Position numbers and translations under genes: made by a program | In this document: one piece after another, positions 6,779-13,801 of the stretch | Position numbering within the stretch: the stretch's first letter is position 1 | How the letters are laid out: each line of letters starts with the position of its first letter | The notes under the pieces: generated by a model | The model's database searches: none | What the model saw: the letters and a program-made list of their open reading frames with translations, nothing else | What the model was told of the DNA's origin: nothing | NCBI GenBank assembly: GCA_964434235.1 | Contig: CAYSUN010000016.1 | Coordinates: forward strand, 1 to 22,396 | Origin: JABMRF01 sp964434235 | Lineage (GTDB): Bacteria; Patescibacteriota; Patescibacteriia; UBA11705; JABHMO01 | Direction: 5' to 3' | DNA length: 22,396 nt

Positions 6779-7669
6779 TTATTCAACAACTGGACCAACA
6801 GTTCCGCAAACAGGACATTCAAGCTGAATTTCCTGCCTAGCATTAAACTGTTGCCATTCATTTTCTTTCATTTTCACTTTGGTTGGACAACGAGGACACT
6901 GGAACATTTGCTCTCCCAGAAACTTAAATTCCTTATTAATTTTTAGCCCTTCCCTTTTGATTTTTTCAAGCCAAGTAATAATACCTTCCAAGCACAATCG
7001 CCGAACCGATTCATTCATATCATACTGTTGAAGCTGAGTCCAAAAGTAATGTTTAGTTAAACGAAAATCAAACTTACTCAGTTGCAAATGCAACCCGACT
7101 AAAGAATTATTACTTCTTAAAGACCGAAAAACTTCCAAGCATTTTTCAAGGCCAATCATATCTACAGCAAACTCTGAATAGCCTTTTATTTCACAAGCCA
7201 TTTCAAACACTTCTGTTTCAGTTTTGGCTGAACCGCCAACAGTTTCCGAAGAAAAAAGGAATTTGGTAATTGGAGCTAACTTGCCTTTTTTACTTTCAAC
7301 TACATTCTTCTCTTTTTCTGTTAAATTTTCAAACAAACGAACAAGGATTGCTCCTTTGCGAGGATCTTCAGGCTTAGTATCGCGGATTTCCTGACAACGC
7401 CAGTACTCACCATGCAGGGGCAAAGGATATTGCCAATCATTAACTTTCTCAGGTAAATATCCATAAATCAAAACAATTTTTCCAATTCTTGGAGCCTTGC
7501 GAACACTGGCCGTATTATTATTCAACAGTTGAGCCAATTCTGAGCCTGGATCTTCATCTGTAAAAACTGCCTCCTTAGCAATTTCAATTGGCCGAGGATC
7601 AAAAAAAATTCGACCAGTAATTTCATTTTGTTCTGTTCTAAAAAAATGAACTTCAAGCATGTTAGTCAT
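6779..7669 (-). CDS. Unknown protein with C-terminal zinc ribbon
   Basis: I do not recognise this 296-residue protein. I place the start at the ATG at 7667-7669 because GAGGG lies a few nt upstream; an in-frame TTG at 7681 overlaps that ribosome binding site and is less likely. The C-terminus holds CPRC (about 260) and CPVC (about 287) pairs, 24 residues apart, a clear zinc-ribbon or rubredoxin-like knuckle. The rest is soluble, with a short segment rich in charged residues around 100-130 and a helical middle. There are no membrane segments and no catalytic motif I can name. It has its own likely promoter and its own terminator, so it is probably monocistronic. Nucleic-acid or protein binding through the ribbon is a guess. 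Confidence 0.75.
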   Translation of the reverse strand: MTNMLEVHFFRTEQNEITGRIFFDPRPIEIAKEAVFTDEDPGSELAQLLNNNTASVRKAPRIGKIVLIYGYLPEKVNDWQYPLPLHGEYWRCQEIRDTKPEDPRKGAILVRLFENLTEKEKNVVESKKGKLAPITKFLFSSETVGGSAKTETEVFEMACEIKGYSEFAVDMIGLEKCLEVFRSLRSNNSLVGLHLQLSKFDFRLTKHYFWTQLQQYDMNESVRRLCLEGIITWLEKIKREGLKINKEFKFLGEQMFQCPRCPTKVKMKENEWQQFNARQEIQLECPVCGTVGPVVE

Positions 7670-7709
7670 GATATCCCTCAAATGTTAATAAACAGTTTTT
7701 CGACTTATA

Positions 7710-7738
7710 AACTTATAACATTTAATTGATAATGTCAA
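7710..7738 (-). promoter_or_regulatory. Probable promoter of the zinc-ribbon gene
   Basis: A perfect -35 TTGACA lies at 7733-7738 on the minus strand. The -10 is either TAAGTT (7710-7715, 17-bp spacer) or TATAAG (7712-7717, 15-bp spacer). The leader would be about 35 nt, ending in the GAGGG ribosome binding site. Confidence 0.55.
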
Positions 7739-7824
7739 CACTACAAAACATTTATGCTAAATTGGAATAAAAAACAGCACTATATACTTTTAGATATAAT
7801 ATTCTCGTTAAGTTTAACGCAATT

Positions 7825-7853
7825 ATAAAATCACGGTTTTTTTAACCGTGATT
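7825..7853 (-). terminator. Hairpin, likely terminator of the exported-protein gene
   Basis: A perfect 10-bp stem (7829-7838 with 7844-7853) has a 5-nt loop. On the minus strand it is followed by TTATAATT, a weak T tract. It is the second of two hairpins after the stop of the 7930 gene. Confidence 0.5.
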
Positions 7854-7881
7854 CACTGAAGATTGAATGCCTGTCTTTATC

Positions 7882-7916
7882 GTGGCTTGGGAAATATATT
7901 TTACTTCCCAAGCCAC
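7882..7916 (-). other. Perfect 12-bp hairpin directly after the exported-protein gene
   Basis: GTGGCTTGGGAA (7882-7893) pairs perfectly with 7905-7916 across an 11-nt loop, starting 13 nt past the stop codon. There is no T tract on the minus strand, so it looks more like a 3'-end stabilising hairpin upstream of the terminator-like hairpin at 7829-7853. Confidence 0.5.
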
Positions 7917-7929
7917 ATTTTAGTTGTCA

Positions 7930-8364
7930 CTACCTCATATCAAAATATTTCCATGGGGTTATTCGATACAAAACATCATCACCGAACTCATTTATCTTTA
8001 CAGTTGAAAAAGCCCTGTCCTTACCATTTACAATATAAATATTGGGCTTCTGTGACACAACGTCCCAACGCATCTCCAGATAAACATACTCATCAGCAAG
8101 AAACGCTGGGAAAAGATAAATCGTACCAGTTTTATCTAGAAAAACTTCTACATTTTCCTTGCTACCGTCTTTTCCCTTTACCACCAACCAGACTCTGTAT
8201 TTATCCTTTCCAATATCTCTAACAATCAACTGCTTGGTCCAGACACCTTGACTACTGTATTCAACAACATCATCTTCTCCAATCGAAGAATGTTGTGCAG
8301 TAGCACATGAGCAGGAAAGACTCGCAACAACCAACACCAAAAAAAACCTACTAAAGTTATTCAT
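7930..8364 (-). CDS. Small exported protein, function unknown
   Basis: This is a 144-residue protein, starting at the ATG at 8362-8364 with GGGGG 5 nt upstream; an in-frame TTG at 8376 is a less likely start. The N-terminus is a signal peptide: Asn and Arg, then hydrophobic FFLVLVVASLS, then CSCATAQ. Cleavage could follow ATA (signal peptidase I), or one of the two cysteines could be lipid-modified, although neither has an ideal lipobox. The mature part is about 115 residues, probably beta-rich with alternating hydrophobics and aromatic residues (YVYLEMRWDV, TPWKYFDMR). I do not recognise the family. Hand-counted G+C over 7981-8340 is about 40%, somewhat above most neighbours, which could mean recent acquisition but could also be noise. 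It is monocistronic with a consensus promoter. Confidence 0.75.
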   Translation of the reverse strand: MNNFSRFFLVLVVASLSCSCATAQHSSIGEDDVVEYSSQGVWTKQLIVRDIGKDKYRVWLVVKGKDGSKENVEVFLDKTGTIYLFPAFLADEYVYLEMRWDVVSQKPNIYIVNGKDRAFSTVKINEFGDDVLYRITPWKYFDMR

Positions 8365-8415
8365 GAGAACCCCCAAAAAATGAATGTTAAAAAAGAACTT
8401 TAATTATAATATACT

Positions 8416-8444
8416 ATTATATCATATATAATTAATATTGTCAA
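8416..8444 (-). promoter_or_regulatory. Perfect consensus promoter of the exported-protein gene
   Basis: On the minus strand the -35 TTGACA (8439-8444) and -10 TATAAT (8416-8421) are both perfect and exactly 17 bp apart. The leader would be about 45 nt and ends in GGGGG. By sequence this is the strongest protein-gene promoter in the window, so high constitutive expression is expected. Confidence 0.85.
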
Positions 8445-8483
8445 CAAACAACACTAATATTAACTAATTTTAGTAAAAATTAA

Positions 8484-8510
8484 CAAAAAAGTCAGTTTTA
8501 AAACAGACTT
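8484..8510 (-). terminator. Intrinsic terminator after the histidine phosphatase gene
   Basis: A stem-loop at 8489-8510 (AAGTC/GACTT outer pairs, one mismatch, GTTTTAAAAC inner) is followed by a run of T on the minus strand. It lies about 25 nt past the stop of the 8534 gene. Confidence 0.75.
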
Positions 8511-8533
8511 TATTTATTTTAACTATTGAATTT

Positions 8534-9121
8534 TCACTGAAGCTCTGCCTTAATTAAACAATTTAGATCAAGCTTTTCTCCTTCTTTCGTAATCTCCAAA
8601 ACAGCACAATCGCCTAATTTAATATTCCTGCCGTTAGCCAAAACTTCTCTAACATATGTACTAATAATTCCTCCATGAGAAACTATCCCAATAATATCAT
8701 AATCTTTATTCAAAATTTCACTAAAAACTTTAATTGCTCTTTGTTTAATTTCCTCATAACTTTCTGAACCCCTAACATCATGATAAGTTTTATCTTTAGA
8801 AATTTTCTCAAAATCTTCAGGAAAAAGATTTCGTGCTTCACCTTTTTTTAAACCAGAAAGAACACCATAGTTGTTCCTTTCTCGTAAAGATTCAACAACT
8901 TCCACTGGTACATTTAAAACTTTTCTTATTTCCTCAACTGTTTCTTGTGCCCTAATTCTGGGACTGGTAAATAAAATTTCAATTCCTCGACTTTCAAGTT
9001 GTTGCGCCAACTCTTTTGCCTGATTTTTTCCATTTTCCGTCAAATGATCATCATAATCTCCACCATAACGATCTTCAATATCACCAGTTGTCTCACCATG
9101 TCTAATTAAATAAATTTTCAT
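8534..9121 (-). CDS. Histidine phosphatase family protein (phosphoglycerate mutase-like)
   Basis: This is a 195-residue member of the histidine phosphatase superfamily, branch 1. Visible are the catalytic LIRHGE with R7 and phospho-acceptor H8, TSPRIRAQET with R55, the acidic LRERNNYG segment (E81), and the second histidine in VSHGG (H149). These residues form the phosphate pocket and transfer phosphate through phospho-histidine. Members act on sugar phosphates, nucleotides or cofactor intermediates (CobC, PhoE, cofactor-dependent mutase). The substrate cannot be read from this sequence. It ends with TGA, which confirms that TGA is a stop here. The gene starts 25 nt after tRNA-Glu on the same strand, has no clear ribosome binding site, and may be read from the tRNA promoter. 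Confidence 0.92.
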   Translation of the reverse strand: MKIYLIRHGETTGDIEDRYGGDYDDHLTENGKNQAKELAQQLESRGIEILFTSPRIRAQETVEEIRKVLNVPVEVVESLRERNNYGVLSGLKKGEARNLFPEDFEKISKDKTYHDVRGSESYEEIKQRAIKVFSEILNKDYDIIGIVSHGGIISTYVREVLANGRNIKLGDCAVLEITKEGEKLDLNCLIKAELQ

Positions 9122-9146
9122 ATTAAACTTAATTTATTTTTAGAGT

Positions 9147-9221
9147 TGGTGACCCTACGGAGAATCGAACTCCGATTGCCAGCGTGAGAAGCTGGCGTCC
9201 TAACCATTAGACGATAGGGCC
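9147..9221 (-). tRNA. tRNA-Glu (anticodon CUC)
   Basis: A full cloverleaf is visible on the minus strand. The acceptor stem GGCCCTA (9215-9221) pairs with 9151-9157 with one G-U pair. The D arm contains TAATGGTTA, and the anticodon stem CCAGC/GCTGG holds a loop TTCTCAC giving anticodon CTC. The T arm is CGGAG-TTCGATT-CTCCG. The 3' CCA is encoded (9147-9149), with discriminator A at 9150. It decodes GAG. The upstream leader contains a long hairpin that reaches into the tRNA 5' strand. Confidence 0.96.
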
Positions 9222-9260
9222 CTGAAGTACATGCTTTGCATGACTTCAGGGTGAACCCTA
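9215..9260 (-). other. Leader hairpin overlapping the tRNA-Glu 5' end
   Basis: Positions 9220-9228 pair with 9243-9251 (9 bp) with an apical ATGC/GCAT pair, immediately 5' of the tRNA. The stem can extend by TAGGG (9215-9219) with 9256-9260, using the tRNA acceptor strand itself. An alternative pairing exists between 9233-9239 and 9268-9274 (GCTTTGC/GCAAAGC). It could affect 5' maturation or transcription of the tRNA. Confidence 0.5.
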
Positions 9261-9292
9261 AATCCAAGCAAAGCCTTACTCTTAAAATTCAA

Positions 9293-9369
9293 TTACTTAT
9301 TTACTTAATACTTATTACTTAATACTTAATACTTAATACTTTTACTTTTCACTTTTTACTTTTAACTTT
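9293..9369. repeat. Degenerate short tandem repeats after murF
   Basis: About 77 bp between murF and tRNA-Glu consist of near-tandem 7-mers. On the plus strand they are TACTTAA/TACTTAT units, grading into ACTTTT-type units next to the murF stop. On the minus strand they read AAGTATT and AAAAGT units. No gene or terminator hairpin is visible in this stretch. Confidence 0.8.
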
Positions 9370-9382
9370 CTAGATTTATCGT

Positions 9383-10642
9383 TTAAAACCCAACCAAAAG
9401 CTCCTGAGCTTTTTCCGGTTCTAACATTAAACTTTTAACAACTAGCTCCATATGCATACCACGAGAACCTTTAACTAAAATCAAATCATTGTCTTTTATG
9501 ATAGAATTTATCTCATTAGCCAAAATATTTGAATCAGAAAAAGTTTTTATTTTCTCTTCAGCAAACCCTTTACTTTTAGCTCCTTCAGCAATAAACTGAC
9601 TGTTTGCTCCTACACAAAGTAAAACATCAATACCCTTTTCTGCAACTTTAATACCTAATTTTTTATGTGCTTCTTCTGTGTAATCACCTAGTTCCAACAT
9701 ATCACCAAGTATCGCAACTTTTCTTAGCACCTGTCCTATTTGTAGTTGAGCCAAAGTTTCAACTGCTGCTGTAGCTGCTCGAGGTGAAGAATTATATGTG
9801 TCATCAATTATTAAAGTATTTTTTCCTTTAATCAATTTCATTCTACCTTTTGGTGCTTCATAATTTTTCAAACCATCAGCAATTTCTATTAAATTCATAC
9901 CCAAAGCAACACCAACTGAAGCTCCGACTAAAGCTGAATTTATTTGATGTGCCCCCACCACACCAGGCAACAAAACTGGGACCGTGCTTCCCCCATAAGC
10001 TATTTTAAATTTAATTCCAGCTAAATCTAAACCATCACCTTGATAAGCTAAATCTACTGAACGTATATTTGATTCTTCGCCATGTCCAAAAAATAATATT
10101 TTAGCTTTGATCTTTTTGTGCATTTCCCTGACTAAATCATCATCACAATTCAAAATAGCAGTTTTATCTTTATCTAAATAAGTTACAATTTTTTGCTTTT
10201 CTTTAGCAATATTCTCAACAGTTTTAAAAGCTTCTAAATGAGTTGGCCCGATTTTTGTAACAACACCAATATCAACAGGAAAATTATTAATTAAATATTC
10301 AATATCACCAGGTTTATCTGCACCCATTTCCAAAACTAAAACTTCAGGATAATTTTTATCAAGTCCAAAAATTAATTCTAAAGCCTTGGAAAAGATAATC
10401 CCCCATTGAATAGGTGAACGACCGCCAGTTTCCACTCCAATAATTGTGAGTGGTACCCCAATTTCATTATTGTAATTTTTAATATTTTTTCGAACATTAA
10501 ACTTACTTTCCAAAACAGCGTAAACAGCTTCTTTAGCTGAAGTTTTGCCCATTGAACCAGTAATTCCAATAATTTTAGGTTTATACTTTTTAATTATTTT
10601 TCTTGCAAAATAAGCTAATAATTTCTCTAAATATTTTTTCAT
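9383..10642 (-). CDS. murF: MurF-type UDP-MurNAc-tripeptide:D-Ala-D-Ala ligase, N-terminal domain missing
   Basis: This Mur ligase adds the D-Ala-D-Ala dipeptide to UDP-MurNAc-tripeptide in the cytoplasm, using ATP. Visible motifs are the P-loop GITGSMGKTSAKE (26-38), NYNNEIGVPLT, LEMGADKPGDI, the GPTHLEAF histidine region, and C-terminal DDTYNSSP, ILGDMLELG and KGSRGMHME. These last three favour MurF over MurC, MurD or MurE. At 419 residues it is short. The usual N-terminal UDP-binding domain of about 80-100 residues is absent and replaced by a 24-residue basic/hydrophobic helix. No upstream start would restore it. It lies after the penicillin-binding protein gene but has its own promoter. 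Substrate recognition must differ from that of typical MurF. Confidence 0.88.
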   Translation of the reverse strand: MKKYLEKLLAYFARKIIKKYKPKIIGITGSMGKTSAKEAVYAVLESKFNVRKNIKNYNNEIGVPLTIIGVETGGRSPIQWGIIFSKALELIFGLDKNYPEVLVLEMGADKPGDIEYLINNFPVDIGVVTKIGPTHLEAFKTVENIAKEKQKIVTYLDKDKTAILNCDDDLVREMHKKIKAKILFFGHGEESNIRSVDLAYQGDGLDLAGIKFKIAYGGSTVPVLLPGVVGAHQINSALVGASVGVALGMNLIEIADGLKNYEAPKGRMKLIKGKNTLIIDDTYNSSPRAATAAVETLAQLQIGQVLRKVAILGDMLELGDYTEEAHKKLGIKVAEKGIDVLLCVGANSQFIAEGAKSKGFAEEKIKTFSDSNILANEINSIIKDNDLILVKGSRGMHMELVVKSLMLEPEKAQELLVGF

Positions 10643-10678
10643 AATGTATGTTTTTTCAATAATTTACTAATTAAGACA

Positions 10679-10708
10679 ATTCTAGCACTTTTTTTAGTAA
10701 TTTAGCAA
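10679..10708 (-). promoter_or_regulatory. Promoter of murF
   Basis: On the minus strand the -35 TTGCTA (10703-10708) and extended -10 TGCTAGAAT (hexamer 10679-10684) are 18 bp apart. The leader would be about 30 nt with no Shine-Dalgarno sequence. Confidence 0.6.
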
Positions 10709-10777
10709 TAAGCTAGCTTTTCACTACCTAAAACTCTATTTAATTTAATATTTGAACTAACCACAATTTAATCATTT

Positions 10778-12712
10778 CTACTTTACTTCTGGCGGTACAT
10801 TATAATAATTCAAAATAAACTTAGCCACCTTAGCAAAAACTGGTGCAGTAGAATCAGCTGCAAAACTTACAGCTGTAGGATATTTTAATTTAACAACCAT
10901 GGAAAAACGAGGTTCATTGTATGGAGCAAAGCCCACAAATGTATGAATTGTTTTATCGCTGTAACCACCCTTTTCAAAGTCAGGCACTTGAGCAGTCCCT
11001 GTCTTTCCTGCCACTAAATAACCTGGGACAGCTGCTTTTGTAGCGTGACCATTTTTTACAACTGAAACTAACATACTCCCCAATATTTTAGCTGTTTGTG
11101 GTGATATTACCTGACTCACAACTTGTGGTTTTGTTTGTGATATTACATTACCAAATTGATCTTGAACTTCATCTATAACATAAGGTCTAACCAATTTTCC
11201 CTCATTAGCAATAGCTGCAAAAGCTCTAGTTAACTGTAATGGAGTTACCGTAATTCCTTGTCCATATGAAGCTGTGGCTAAATAAATTTCATTATCACTT
11301 TCCAAAGAACTTATATTGCCTGCAGATTCACCACACAAGTCAATATCTGTTTGTTTACCAAAACCGAACTCTTGAACATAACGCCTAAAATCTTCTAACC
11401 CAAGTTGTCTAGCCACAAAAACAGAACCTGTATTTAATGACTTTTCTAATACTTGCGTCATAGTTTGCCAACCATTAGCCATTAAATCAGAATTTCGAAT
11501 AGTATAACCAGAAATATTTAATTCACCAGTATCATTATAACCAGTGAAAGGATCTACTTTACCAGCATTCAAAGCTGCTGCCATTGTAATTGGTTTAAAA
11601 ACTGAACCAGGCTCAAAGCTTTCCGATAAAGAAGAATTATTAAAAACTGCAATATCATCTACCTCATTATAAATATTTGGATCAAAATCAGGATTATTAC
11701 ACATTGCCAAAATTCTACCAGTTTGTGGTTCCATAACTATTAAGCTTCCACCTTCAGCATCATAATGATCAACGGCTTTGTTTAATTGATCACAAGCATA
11801 ATATTGAATTGATTTATCAATAGTTAAAACTAAACTTTGCCCATCATCAGCTTGTCTGAAATCCTTACCCGCCACAGCGATCCAGCGCCCAAAAGTATCA
11901 AGTTCGCTTCTCAAAAACCCAGATTCACCAGACAAAACTTTATCATAACAACCTTCAATTCCATAATAACCTTTTAACATGTTATTCTCCGACTGTTTGC
12001 CTACAAAACCGAGTAAATTTGAACCAATATTTTTTTCAGGATAATAACGAGTTGTTTCTGGTATCCAATGTAAACCTTCCAAATTATAACTATCTAACAA
12101 ATTAATTTCTTTTTCTGAAACTAAATGCCTAATTGGCTCATAAGGATCATCTTTCTTGTTTATTTTCATGGCCCAATCTTCCACCAACTTTTTATTTTCT
12201 TCATTAGTTTCAATTAATTTTAATTGCTCAGCTGTAAAACTTATTGCTAATTTCTCCTGGTCATTATTTTCACTATCTTGATCTGACTGTTCTGATCTTT
12301 CTTGTATATCATCAACTTTCACTTGAAAAACATCTTCCAAAACTTGCAACACAGCTTCTGGATCTTTAATATCTTTAGGAATTGCGTACAAAAGATACAT
12401 TGTTTTATTTGAAGCTACTGGATAATATTCATCAAAATTAGAAACCAAAGGACCTTTTTCATCTTGCACTAAAATTTGTCCTCTTTTTGGATAAAGATTC
12501 TTAAAAATCTCATGTTGGTCTGAAGCAAGAGCAATATAATAAGAGTGATCTACAATTTGTAATTTCCAAAGACGAAAAATTAAGCAACCAGCAAACAAAA
12601 CAAAAAAAACTAAAAACATCATAATTCTAAAATCTTTTTTATTGCTATTTATTGACGAATAACCAGCTGAATAAAGTCTTTCCTTTTTTATTTTCTTTTC
12701 CAAAATTGACAT
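10778..12712 (-). CDS. Class B penicillin-binding protein (FtsI/PBP2-type transpeptidase)
   Basis: This is a 644-residue peptidoglycan transpeptidase. A short cytoplasmic N-terminus is followed by one membrane helix (about 30-48, MMFLVFFVLFAGCLIF). The PBP dimerisation domain comes next (about 75-290), containing the usual RGQILVQDE near 78-85. The penicillin-binding domain carries all three active-site motifs: S370-V-F-K373 in EPGSVFKP, S425-L-N427, and K570-T-G572 in AGKTGTAQ. An acidic low-complexity insertion (about 137-155, rich in D, E, Q and N) sits in the dimerisation domain. The position in a scattered dcw cluster with mraZ, rsmH and an ftsL-like gene favours the septal FtsI role, but elongation PBP2 cannot be excluded. 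No C-terminal PASTA domain is present. Confidence 0.92.
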   Translation of the reverse strand: MSILEKKIKKERLYSAGYSSINSNKKDFRIMMFLVFFVLFAGCLIFRLWKLQIVDHSYYIALASDQHEIFKNLYPKRGQILVQDEKGPLVSNFDEYYPVASNKTMYLLYAIPKDIKDPEAVLQVLEDVFQVKVDDIQERSEQSDQDSENNDQEKLAISFTAEQLKLIETNEENKKLVEDWAMKINKKDDPYEPIRHLVSEKEINLLDSYNLEGLHWIPETTRYYPEKNIGSNLLGFVGKQSENNMLKGYYGIEGCYDKVLSGESGFLRSELDTFGRWIAVAGKDFRQADDGQSLVLTIDKSIQYYACDQLNKAVDHYDAEGGSLIVMEPQTGRILAMCNNPDFDPNIYNEVDDIAVFNNSSLSESFEPGSVFKPITMAAALNAGKVDPFTGYNDTGELNISGYTIRNSDLMANGWQTMTQVLEKSLNTGSVFVARQLGLEDFRRYVQEFGFGKQTDIDLCGESAGNISSLESDNEIYLATASYGQGITVTPLQLTRAFAAIANEGKLVRPYVIDEVQDQFGNVISQTKPQVVSQVISPQTAKILGSMLVSVVKNGHATKAAVPGYLVAGKTGTAQVPDFEKGGYSDKTIHTFVGFAPYNEPRFSMVVKLKYPTAVSFAADSTAPVFAKVAKFILNYYNVPPEVK

Positions 12713-12726
12713 AATTTAAAACAAAT

Positions 12727-12757
12727 AGATATTATTATATCTGTTTACATTATAACA
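12727..12757 (-). promoter_or_regulatory. Extended -10 and 5'-end palindrome of the PBP gene
   Basis: The minus strand carries TGTTATAAT (12749-12757). Immediately downstream is a perfect palindrome AGATATAATAATATCT (12727-12742), which would form a hairpin at the very 5' end of the mRNA, or be an operator. The rest of 12758-12928 is AT-rich without genes. It holds a long weak inverted repeat, AAGTGTA near 12793 with TACACTT near 12846, and a small CCAG/CTGG hairpin near 12897-12910. Confidence 0.45.
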
Positions 12758-12928
12758 AATTCAACAAGAAATAACACTTTTAACTATAACAACTAAGTGT
12801 ATATTTATAATAATCATTAAATATAAATTATTTACAAAAAGTTAATACACTTTAGAGCTACACAAATTTTCAAAGATTCGCCCTTAAACGCACACGCCAG
12901 TTTATGCTGGTTATTTTATAAACTAACG

Positions 12929-12956
12929 AAAAAATGGCCAAATTTGACCATTTTTT
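12929..12956. terminator. Intrinsic terminator after the SPFH gene
   Basis: AAAAAATGG (12929-12937) pairs with CCATTTTTT, with a nearly self-complementary centre that is fully paired on the minus strand through a G-U pair. The structure is flanked by A/T runs on both sides, so it can work in both directions. It lies 13 nt past the SPFH stop. Confidence 0.8.
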
Positions 12957-12969
12957 CTAATATATTTCA

Positions 12970-13728
12970 TTATTCACTAATGTCTTTTTTCATTTTATTA
13001 CTAAAGCCTTCAAATGCTCGAAGCACTTCAATTGGTAAGGCAAAAATTACTGTATTGGACTGATCAGAACTTAAATCATTCAAAGACTGCAAAGTTCGAA
13101 GATGTAATGCGCCATCAGAAGAAGCTAATATTTTCGCCGCTTTTGACATATTTTCAGCAGATTGAACTTCACCTTCTGCCTTGATAATAACAGCTCGCTT
13201 TTCACGTTCAGCTTCAGCTTGTTTAGCGATTGTTCTTTCCATGTTTTCTGGTAAAGTAACATCTTTCAATTCTACATTATCAACTTTAATTCCCCAAGGA
13301 TCTGAAGCTTTATCAACAATAAGTTGAATTTTTTCTGAGATCCGTTCTCTTTGAGAAAGTAATTCATCCAACTCAACTTCACCAACAATATTTCTCATGG
13401 TTGTTTGTGCCAACTGTGAAACTGCATAATAAAAATTTTCAACTTCTATCACCGCTTTGCCAGCATCAGATACTTTATAATAAATCACTGCATTAACCCC
13501 AACAGAAATATTATCTTTTGTAATTGCCTTTTGGTCTGGCACATCTACAGCTTTAACGCGCATATCAACCTTGGTCATTTGCTGAAAAATTGGTAAAACA
13601 ATTCTCCATCCAGCACTTTTTACACCTGTAAAACGCCCCATTGTAAACATCACGCCTCTTTGATAAGCATTGATTTGTCGTAAACTAATTACTATAAGAA
13701 AAATCAATGCTCCAATTAAATAATACAT
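12970..13728 (-). CDS. SPFH-domain membrane protein (slipin/stomatin-like)
   Basis: This is a 252-residue slipin. The N-terminal membrane segment is at about residues 2-17 (YYLIGALIFLIVISL). The SPFH/Band 7 domain follows (about 20-185), with the hallmark RGVMFTMGRFTGVKSAGWRIVLPIF start, the VDVPDQKAITKDNISVGVNAVIYYKV core and the WGIKVDNVELKDVTLPENMERTIAKQAEAEREKRA helix. It ends in a helical C-terminus. Family members oligomerise on the inner face of the membrane and often work with an NfeD partner or with membrane proteases. No NfeD gene is visible here. It follows tgt by 73 nt and has its own promoter. The precise role is not predictable. Confidence 0.92.
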   Translation of the reverse strand: MYYLIGALIFLIVISLRQINAYQRGVMFTMGRFTGVKSAGWRIVLPIFQQMTKVDMRVKAVDVPDQKAITKDNISVGVNAVIYYKVSDAGKAVIEVENFYYAVSQLAQTTMRNIVGEVELDELLSQRERISEKIQLIVDKASDPWGIKVDNVELKDVTLPENMERTIAKQAEAEREKRAVIIKAEGEVQSAENMSKAAKILASSDGALHLRTLQSLNDLSSDQSNTVIFALPIEVLRAFEGFSNKMKKDISE

Positions 13729-13757
13729 AGTTTTATTAAGTTATTAATTATACTTTA

Positions 13758-13785
13758 AGTATAGCAAATAGCTTGATTTAGGCAA
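13758..13785 (-). promoter_or_regulatory. Promoter of the SPFH gene
   Basis: On the minus strand the -35 TTGCCT (13780-13785) and extended -10 TGCTATACT (hexamer 13758-13763) are 16 bp apart. It is located between the tgt stop and the SPFH start. Confidence 0.6.
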
Positions 13786-13801
13786 ATAATTAAGCTTAAT
13801 A

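Noticed and set aside
7863..8222. Plus-strand open frame of 119 codons
   Set aside because: It is antisense to the exported-protein gene, which has a signal peptide, promoter and ribosome binding site.
8534..8536. Recoded TGA (genetic code 25, as in Gracilibacteria and Absconditabacteria)
   Set aside because: TGA ends the phosphatase gene and the small gene before dinB at natural protein ends, and no internal TGA is needed in any gene.
9293..9369. CRISPR array
   Set aside because: Units are only 7 nt, contiguous and degenerate, with no unique spacers and no cas genes in the window.
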